Below, in pieces: positions 57,470 to 64,000 of a stretch of 64,000 bases of DNA (its first letter is position 1; every line of letters begins with the position of its first letter). This stretch comes from Sisyra terminalis (Eukaryota > Arthropoda > Insecta > Neuroptera > Sisyridae): the NCBI GenBank assembly GCA_958496175.1, contig OY292277.1, forward strand, positions 44,589,050-44,653,049. The letters run 5' to 3'. Made by a program: the position numbers and the translations under genes. A model generated the notes under the pieces. That model saw nothing but the letters and a program-made list of their open reading frames with translations. It was not told where the DNA came from and did no database searches.

Positions 57470-60400
57470 GAGTTTCGGGTTGAACTTTGAAGTTCCTGTA
57501 TATAAGTTCTGTATATAATCTTAAAATATAGAGGTTTTCCATTGAAAATTTGATAAATCGTACCCTAAAGTCTTAGCAGAAAAAAATTGCTCTTCAAAAT
57601 TTTAAGAAATTTAAATTCGCAATAACTCTTGAGAAATAAAGCATGTTTTTTTCATAAAGTAAGTTGCGTCACAACAATTTTATCTCACAGAGCTTAATGC
57701 GGCTCATTAACTGCCATTTTTTCCAAACAATTAATTTGTTTAACTTGAGGGAGGCATAAGACTTATAAGGCATAAGAAATATGGAGCAAAAATATATATT
57801 TATATAAATAACTTATTATGACTGAAGAGCATACTTAGTTTTGATGTTAAAGTTTTGAACCAAGGGGGGGGGGGAGATTGATAGGAGTCGCCAACGTATA
57901 AAGTAAGAAAACGAATTTTATTTAAGACAAGATATTGATTCAAAAAGAGCTTTAAAGTATTGTCAATTCTGTAAAACTTTTTAAATATTTCTCCAAAGTT
58001 TAGTTTGTATTTTATCTTTAGTGGGGTTGTACATAAAAAATTGGCAAGAAAGCCACCAAATTACTGCAGATATGGTAAGTATCCAAATGAAGAAAAACAA
58101 ATTTGGTAAAGATAAAGGTAATTTACATTGACAGAATTATCTTCCACGAATCACTCATTTACGCAGCAAATGCGTTTGAAAGCTCTTCTTTTTTTTGTCA
58201 CATCCCAAAAGCTTTTCAACGTATGCATTATCGCCCCCTGGAACCACTTAAAAAAGAGCTTTGTTGAAAGGTAAACATAATTGAAACGTTTTATTAAATT
58301 ACCCACTTGCAGACTTTTCCAGTTGGATCAGAAGATTTATGTTGCAGCCCTGTTTATACCTGAGGGATGAATTTAATTAAACAGAAGCAAATATTGTGCG
58401 AACTATGAAATATGAGCGCAATTATATAACAGTCGTCACATATACGAATGTACCTAATGTTTGATTTGTTGTCAAAATTTAAATATTTACAAAAGCCAAA
58501 ACGAAAACGAAACGAAACATAAAATGTCATTTTAATATTATTTCTTATTAGATCGGGGAGCAGGGGTGGATTGGCTTGTCCCGACTGAGGACTTCGGGAG
58601 GCAATTTTTCCACATTTAAAATGTATTTATCTTTCGGTATAATCGTCGGCAATTCAATTTTGGTGAGGCTCACCCGCCTAACAAATATCATATCTTGTAT
58701 TTTTATTGTAAAATTTAGCGAAGCGTTGTTGTGAATGGGAAAGACACGAGACCAAATATTTTACAGAAAGTAATAAGGGATGACATTCTATTTCTTTTTA
58801 TATGGATATTAAAGACGATATTTTCTCCAAGTGGTTCGGCACAATGAGTCGTTTCGTCCGTTTGTCAGTCGCGAACAAGATGCGCCCATAAAAATAATTC
58901 AGGGTGGAAAATTTAAGGGGCGAAAAGCTGAAAAAAAAATTGTTGAAAATCATAAATTTTGTTAACATTTTTTTTCTGCTCTTTTTGCTGTTTAGACTAA
59001 ATAGACTCGCATTGGATAAAGTGGCCAAAAGTATATGCCAGATGAAATGAACCATTTATAATGTAAATTTCTGGGGATATTGCAGCAAAATTGCCAAAAT
59101 TCCGATTGGAAAATTCCATAAATAAAACGAGACAATTTAACTTAAACACCCCGGTTTTTTTTCGATGAAGTTTATGACGAAAAATGCATTTAGTAATTGA
59201 CTTGAACTTTTTTTTGCTTTTACTCATTGTTTAAATTCATTTAAATGGAAGAACTCAGATAAAAATTGCTTTGAATAAAAAAAAATATTTAGCACATATT
59301 CGTTAGATTCACTTCGTTAGATTCATGTGACATGAGTAATGACTGTTTAAAGTTTAATTTATATTGTTAGTTCCATGATTTATCGACTAGAGGAGTTACT
59401 CAAATGAATTTATATCTATTGTGATGTCGGAAAAACCGATTTTCTAACATTTAATTTTAATTTAACAGCAAAAAATTAAAAGGGACTTGTCCAAAGAATG
59501 TTGGGGAAAAGTTTTCAATTTCTTGCCAACTTTTGTGTGCTTTTCGTTATTGAAAGTTTCAAATTTTATTTCGTAAGTAAATATTTTTAGAACAATCATT
59601 TGAATTCGTTTCCGTTGTGAAAAGTTTTTCAATAAAATATTTAGTTTGGAATATTGTAAATTAAATTTAAAACTCATCAAATAATTTAAAACTTTCATCA
59701 ACAATTAGTCGGAATAAAAGTTTTTATTGATTGAAAAAAGTATCCCGGTTATCAAAAAGAACAAATATATAAATATGGGTTTGATCAAAACGGCAACTGT
59801 ATTATCTTGAGACTATTTAGTTGTTTTTTTTTTTTACGAAAAGAACTTTGGTAGACTTTAATTTTTTGAGCAAATTTAGACGACCGCAATATCGACACAT
59901 TATTGAATTACGCATAGAGACTTGAACAGTTCAATATGAAAACTTTTAAGTGACTTTTTCGTTATTATAGTTTCAGACTAATAAAATTGGCAGAGAAATT
60001 CTTAAGTTCACTAAAAACTTTCGTCATTGATAAAATGTCTCGGCATTGGAAATTTTGTGGTGAAAATTGAAAAATATATTTTATATGAACTAGTGAAACA
60101 AAGGGATGAAATCATATGAGTAATGATTTAAGGTCAACAGTTAAAAAATGCATTAAAGACTCCATAACAGTCCTTACTGAAACTTTAAAACTATATAGAT
60201 AATACAGTAAATTCAAAAATCAATCATATTTTATGGCAAATTAACAATAGAATATACAATACTATTAGACACGATAAGACGTGTGGATTTTACGTTTAGC
60301 AAATAAGTCAATAAAATAAATACCTTCTAGGAATCTTTGAAACGTAAATTTAGAAAAAACCAAAAAATAATCGTAATTTAATGTTCCTCTAAAGAAAGCA

Positions 60401-60486
60401 CTTTGTTCGTAGTCAAAGTGGAAGCTATTACTTTTAATTGGGCTGATAGATATAAATTTGAAATTATTATTTTTTATTATAAAAGA
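57470..60486. other. Unassigned DNA
   Basis: Nothing recognisable as gene or element. The segment 58500-58900 has more G+C and looks unique. A run of ten G lies near 57863. Confidence 0.4.
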
Positions 60487-61115
60487 CTAGCTGATCCCCG
60501 CGACTTCGTCTGTGTGACGTATTTTTTTTCTTATTTCTTTTACGAAAAATATAATCATACTTAAGAACACTTCACACTCTTGAAAAAGACACATTTAATA
60601 AACTGTTGCAAAGAATAAAATAGTTCTATGTAATAGTCAATTAATTTTCAAAAAATATTAATAAATATCTAAAACGAGTATGTTCGATTGCGTATACCTA
60701 CCGTGAACCAAACAATCCGTAAATCAATCAGCATCTATACATAAATAAAAAATATCACCAAGTTCAATAAATTCGGTCTTAATTATGACTAAAAAAAGTC
60801 GAAAGTTATCAAAACACTCGCGTCAAAATAACCCCATCTCACTGTTTCGATTCCCGAATGAACTTTTTTACAAAAACTATTACACTATTGCACTGTACAA
60901 CACAACCGCGAAATTGAAATTTGTACAATTGCACGAAACCCAATTCTTCCATAATCATGTATAACTATTATGTATCTATACACTTATTATTAAAATATCT
61001 GAATTTCAACTGTATAATTAAACCATATTGGATAGTCAAGAGTTCATCATACACGATTTGGTGTATACCTTTTGCTCTAAAAGAGGATTTTAAATTTCTT
61101 TTATCATTATGATGA
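60487..61115 (-). mobile_element. Helitron copy 4, 5'-truncated
   Basis: It starts CTAGCTGATCCCCGCGACTTCG after an A at 60486 and follows copy 3 closely, for example ATCATGTATAAC and AGAGGATTTTAAATTTC, up to about 61115, where a short ATGATGAT repeat takes over. Small internal deletions distinguish it from copy 3. The 63-residue frame at 60921 is shared with copy 3 but is on the wrong strand for a Helitron protein and is not a gene. Confidence 0.85.
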
Positions 61116-61254
61116 TATGATTATTTATTATTTATCATTATGATGATTTCTGGCTGGAATTGCGATTTTTTTTCGTGATCTCTTTCACGCACTTGCAAAT
61201 AAAAGATATTGTGCCCCCCCCCCAAGAAAAAAATCCTGAATCCTCCCTTGTCTG

Positions 61255-61350
61255 TTAAGGTAGGAATTTTCAAAAAAAAATCTTATCACATGCCTACTTC
61301 CTATAAGGAATACACCGAATATTAAAATTTCATCAGTCAGAGGGGGTATA
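61255..61350 (-). repeat. Helitron-associated repeat segment
   Basis: GGTAGGAATTTTCAAAA, CTTATCACATGCCTACTTCC and AAAATTTCATCAGTCAG resemble 53105-53180. Both lie 100-300 bp beyond the point where a Helitron copy loses similarity, so the segment may belong to a longer relative. The run of C at 61214-61224 precedes it. Confidence 0.45.
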
Positions 61351-61403
61351 TAAATACAGGATTTTATGTATCCACGGTTTTAAAAACGTATTTATTTTAA
61401 GCT

Positions 61404-61430
61404 TTATTATTATTATTATTATTATTATTA
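61404..61430. repeat. (TTA)n microsatellite
   Basis: About nine TTA units in perfect tandem. Confidence 0.95.
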
Positions 61431-63929
61431 CTTTTACATTTTTTTCGTTAATATTTCTTTACTGAACAACCCTAATATCTATTTACAACAAATTTGTAAA
61501 AAAAAAGTGTAACGTCAGATTATAATCTATAGAAAAATTCATATTTTAAAAAGGCAATTTTTTGTACTTCAATTTAAATTACTGTTCTTTTTATTAGTAC
61601 AACTAAAAATATTAATACAGATCATTTTTTAACTTTTAAATACCTTTCCAATGATATATAACTCGCCTATCTAAAGTAATTTTTTTTTCATCCCTCAGTT
61701 TTTACGTAGGGGGAACAGCTTACTGGGAATGTTCCTGTTTTCTTCAGTACTTCCTTATAATATTTGTTTTATGTGCCAAACGTCATTTGAAAACAATTGT
61801 TATATTGTTGAATATTAGCCAAGGAGTTTTTAGAATCATCACCTGTTTCTTAAACAAAGGAATATAATGGATCTGGTGGTAGGACCAATTGTGGCAATTT
61901 TACTTTTCCACCAGCACAATATAACCCAGTAGGTTCACTGCTGTATTTTAACTCCTTATAATATTGACAAATAATTGTTATTTCCCCAATTCTAATAGAT
62001 TACAATAAATATTAAGTTAAATATGTAAAAATAAGTTAATGGTAGTACTTTTACAAAATCACAAAGCCAAGAAATGAAATATTCTTTTGTTGTCAAATAT
62101 TTATTGGTGTCAGCGTTTACTCTGCCCATTTGGCCTATTTAACAGGTTTTAACAGTTTATATAGGGATTTTTTTTTTATTGCTTTTACTGTTTTCCTTAC
62201 AACTTTTTCCTATTTTCTCACCTTTTAAACTTTCCTTTGTCTTCTACAAATATTTCAACACCAAAAAGAGCCATAGCAGTCCAGAGGTTTTCAAGTTTTC
62301 GCGAGACTCACAGGTCTCAACTCATTTTATATAAAAGATATATTTTCTTTAGGCTTTTTAATATTTTTTTAAATTGATTTTAAAGATCAATTGGTTTCAA
62401 ATTCATAAGATTTTGTTACTAATGAAATTTTTCTTATTAATCTTTTTTTTTTTTTGTTGCAGTGAAACCCTCTTTCTTCAACATTGTTGTAAGTACGAAC
62501 TTTATGTTCAAGAAGCTTTTCTTACTAATAAAGAATTATAAAATAAAGTCATAAATATTCAACTATATGATTTATGCATTATGATGCATGTGGGTACCCA
62601 CATACAGGCACTAATACAAAACACTTGTTTTATTTTTTTATTCAGAAATTTTCACGAAAAATCTCCGGCTTAAACAGCTTTCAGAGTTTTTCTTACTTGT
62701 AAGTTTTTCAATGTAGAAATACAACAAATTGGTAATATATTAAAAGTTGGAATTTTTCAATAAAACCACAACATATTTCCATTAAATTCCACGTAAATGT
62801 AACGGTCGAAGAAAAACTTTATCTTTTGTCCAAATCCAAGTCCTTTCGTCACCAACCCCAACGTAAACGATGAAGTTGTAGTTTTCCTTGGAGGTGTCCA
62901 TTTTGTATCGGATTCATCCACTCGTCCATTGGGAAACGATATTTTATGGTATCAAAAAAGAGACGAACAAAACTTTACGTTCCACCCGTCTCCGTAATTT
63001 GTACATAACATTCGTTCTATAAACTTGAAAATCGCAACAAACTTATACACTCGTTTGCCATACTTACCGAATATAAACCTATACCTAAATCAAATCACAC
63101 AGCTCCATTTTATTTGCTCTATAAAAATTTTTCCTCCAACTTGACTTCACTAGTTCTATATATATATGTATATATATAAATCGTTATAGTGAAGCAAAAA
63201 TCCCTTTTTCGGATATTGAAATCAATATTGAATTTCCGGTCCAATATCCTTTTTGGTTTAGGATTACATCCTCGTTTTTATCAATTGATTTGCACTCGCT
63301 TTTATCTTGAGCGGTTTAACATTTATTGCACAGAATGAATAAATGGAGAAAACAGGAAAAGCTGTAGTGCAACTTGGTCGTGGGTCGAGATAATTAAAAA
63401 AGTTTAGCAATATTATTTTAATTGATTTCAACGTCTCTATTTCGATTTTGAATTGAATTGAAGATCTGAATAAACTTGGAAAAAGATAAATATTGTCAAC
63501 AAACTTTTAGAATTCATATAAATCATGGAAATTTTATTCGAACTTCAACGGTGCATAGGTAAAATTCATTCAAATGCAGCACAAAGACGACTCAACAGCT
63601 TCATTTCTCCATAGGATACAAACTGATTCAAAAATCAGTGCCCATATTTCCATTTTTTGAATTTCACATAAGAATTTTCAAACTAAAAAAGCCATTCCAT
63701 ATTTAATTAACTGTACAATAAAAGGAGATTTTCAATTTGATACTTATGTGGTATCTGACAGAATAATCATACTTTGTGACTCTTGTATTGAATAAGAAAT
63801 ACGTTGAAACAAGTTCTATTTAAATTTGAAAGCTCTAATCGGCTTTAAGGGTAGAAAATAGGGGTTGATTTATGATTTGCACTCAAATTTTACAATAAGA
63901 TTCAATATCTTAAACGTAAAAAACATCGA
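61431..63929. other. Unassigned DNA
   Basis: No element ends or genes recognised. The part 62760-63120 is less AT-rich. Small features: a 14-bp palindrome TGTGGGTACCCACA near 62589 and an alternating TA run near 63155-63178. Confidence 0.4.
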
Positions 63930-64000
63930 TAGGGGTGTTTTCGAATTTCTTTGCTCCCAGGAGTTCAAATGCTTCCAAATTGATAAAAAAAAAATCCTGA
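63930..64000. mobile_element. MITE of the 47.8-kb family, cut by the window edge
   Basis: TAGGGGTGTTTTCGAATTTC, TTTGCTCCCAGGAGTTCAAA and TTCCAAATTGATAAAAAAA correspond to the left arm of the MITE at 47801-48099. The rest lies outside the window. Confidence 0.8.

Noticed and set aside
61214..61224. CRISPR-like or functional signal in the C run
   Set aside because: It is a simple homopolymer in a eukaryotic repeat-rich region; no repeat-spacer pattern exists anywhere in the window.

Overview
This is a strongly AT-rich stretch of animal DNA, almost certainly from an insect. The evidence is the mix of old mobile elements: a Penelope-like element with a GIY-YIG endonuclease, Helitrons inserted between A and T, pogo/Tigger and Tc1 elements flanked by TA, several hAT elements, Jockey/CR1-type LINEs and a SINE derived from a serine-type tRNA. 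A beetle is my guess from the look of the repeats, but this is weak. I found no exon of a host gene that I can support. Nearly every open frame is either a broken transposon gene or a chance frame in AT-rich DNA. The window reads as intergenic or intronic DNA filled by layers of transposons.

Layout. 1-10 kb: a decayed LINE RNase H/C-terminal segment split by a 249-bp MITE, a complete non-autonomous Helitron (2936-3875), a foldback MITE, and a deleted Tigger element with its TIRs and TA duplication. 9.9-10.5 kb: a 550-bp near-perfect palindrome with a 12-bp target duplication, carrying a hammerhead-ribozyme-like motif in each arm. 12-15.8 kb: a broken Penelope-like element read leftwards. A LINE lies inside it (11-bp duplication) and a SINE lies inside the LINE (13-bp duplication). 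16.6-21.3 kb: a hAT MITE with a perfect 8-bp duplication, diverged tandem repeats, a deleted hAT and a deleted Tc1. 21.9-24.2 kb: a second copy of the 249-bp MITE, more LINE debris, and a roughly 790-bp palindrome whose two arms each contain SINE, hAT and LINE pieces. 26.7-30 kb: a TTAA-flanked MITE, a hAT relic and a LINE split by a solo LTR. 32-48 kb: three copies of a roughly 1.06-kb element with about 315-bp inverted repeats (one inside a Jockey LINE), and further MITEs with related TAGG-type ends and near-perfect 8-bp duplications. 51.5-61.4 kb: a Buster-type hAT 3' end, three more Helitron copies, a pogo-like element with a PHD-like zinc-binding relic, and a Penelope endonuclease fragment. 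The window closes inside another MITE of the 47.8-kb family.

Nothing here works as a pathway. The structure is a nested record of insertions. The points that most deserve checking are the paired opposed hammerhead motifs in foldback DNA (9.9 kb and 39.7 kb), the composite palindrome at 23.3-24.1 kb, and the MITE group sharing TAGG-type ends. All similarity statements come from reading the sequence and recalling family motifs; no database search was run.
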